Positions 5,076 to 5,360 of a stretch of 5,360 nucleotides of DNA are shown here, piece by piece. Each line of letters opens with the position of its first letter. The stretch's first letter is position 1. Position numbers and translations under genes: made by a program. The stretch spans positions 1 to 5,360 of the forward strand of contig CAWUTX010000104.1 of the NCBI GenBank assembly GCA_963925015.1, read 5' to 3'. Below the pieces are notes generated by a model, which saw only the letters and a program-made list of their open reading frames with translations, ran no database searches and was not told where the DNA came from. This DNA is from JAQBXX01 sp963925015 (lineage in GTDB: Bacteria > Pseudomonadota > Gammaproteobacteria > SURF-13).

Positions 5076-5104
5076 AGCCTACGTTGCGAGACCGCTTAAA
5101 TCAA
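5076..5104 (-). promoter_or_regulatory. Candidate sigma-70 promoter for the NlpC/P60-oxyR unit
   Basis: TTGATT (5099-5104), a 17-bp spacer and TAGGCT (5076-5081) on the - strand. The -35 matches 4 of 6 consensus bases and the -10 matches 3 of 6; spacing is ideal. The -10 contains the nuoJ stop codon. Transcription would start near 5069, about 40 nt before the GTG start. A weak call: the unit could also be read through from nuoJ. Confidence 0.3.
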
Positions 5105-5360
5105 GCGCCACCAAGGTGCCCAGGCCAGCGGCCAGGGGAAAGTGCTTCCAAAAGCCTTTGCGCATGTGGTCGATGTTGATGTCCAGCATCATGACCACAA
5201 ACAAAAACAGCACCATCACCGCGCCCACGTAGACCAGCACCAGCGCGATGGCCAAAAATTCGGCCTGCAGCATCAGCCACAGTGCCGAGGCTTGGAAAAA
5301 AGCCAGCACCAAAAAAAGAGCGGCATGCACAGGGTTGCGCGCGGTGATCACACGAAAGGC
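5079..5360 (-). CDS. nuoJ: NADH-quinone oxidoreductase subunit J (NuoJ), 5' end outside window, probably truncated at the 3' end
   Basis: The last 93 residues are visible. The frame is open to the window edge (AFRVITARNPVHAALFL...), so the GTG at 5351 is an internal Val, not a start. VITARNPVHAAL, the membrane segment ending LWLMLQAEFLA, and LVLVYVGAVMVLFLFVVMMLDIN are hallmarks of NuoJ, a proton-pumping complex I membrane subunit of the inner membrane. The third strongly conserved block continues to HMRKGFWKHFPLA. NuoJ proteins then normally run on for several tens of residues with further membrane helices (E. coli NuoJ is 184 residues). Here a TAG comes 15 residues after that block, and the other two forward frames close soon after, so a simple frameshift does not restore the missing part. 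No nuoK follows; the next gene is the unrelated NlpC/P60 lipoprotein 49 bp on. Either this is a broken or partial nuoJ copy, or the locus was rearranged here. Confidence 0.85.
   Translation of the reverse strand, partial: AFRVITARNPVHAALFLVLAFFQASALWLMLQAEFLAIALVLVYVGAVMVLFLFVVMMLDINIDHMRKGFWKHFPLAAGLGTLVALDLSGLAT

Noticed and set aside
5061..5090. Palindrome around GGCTAGCC at the nuoJ junction as a mobile-element end
   Set aside because: Only 8 bp are self-complementary, flanks do not pair, and no transposase or target duplication is visible.

Overview
The window looks like chromosomal DNA of a Pseudomonadota species, most likely a gammaproteobacterium. It is GC-rich by eye and gene-dense. 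It has an OxyR whose peroxide-sensing residues sit at the Escherichia coli positions, an outer-membrane-type NlpC/P60 lipoprotein, a NuoJ fragment of proteobacterial type and a bufferin-type operon. The species cannot be named from the sequence alone.

Layout, left half (+ strand). Bases 1-647 carry the C-terminal 214 residues of a FAD/NAD(P)-linked disulfide-reductase-family protein. A 65-bp gap with a candidate extended -10 promoter leads into three tightly packed genes at 713-2694: a secreted Cys-rich peptide precursor (BufA2-type bufferin), its MNIO/DUF692 modifying enzyme (BufB) and the DUF2063 partner protein (BufC). Together they should make a ribosomally synthesised, post-translationally modified periplasmic metal-binding peptide. 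In studied relatives the peptide sequesters copper.

Layout, right half (- strand, convergent with the buf genes). Reading leftward from the right edge come the 3' part of a nuoJ that appears to end early, an NlpC/P60 lipoprotein overlapping oxyR by 4 bp, oxyR, a 128-bp regulatory gap, a rubrerythrin without its rubredoxin domain, and a separate 58-residue rubredoxin at 2752-2928. The rubredoxin is below the usual ORF length cut-off and is easily missed. A 10-bp hairpin at 2708-2734 has a T-run on the - strand and closes this block.

How it fits together. OxyR senses H2O2. A good OxyR-type dyad (ATAG-N7-CTAT) lies just upstream of the rubrerythrin-rubredoxin pair, which together would form a peroxide-reducing system: the diiron protein reduces peroxide and rubredoxin supplies electrons. 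The neighbouring bufferin operon would buffer redox-active copper, so the window reads as a small metal/oxidative-stress neighbourhood. No tRNA, rRNA, CRISPR array, insertion sequence or phage gene was seen. No gene-free stretch exceeds 300 bp; the longest is the 128-bp rubrerythrin promoter region.
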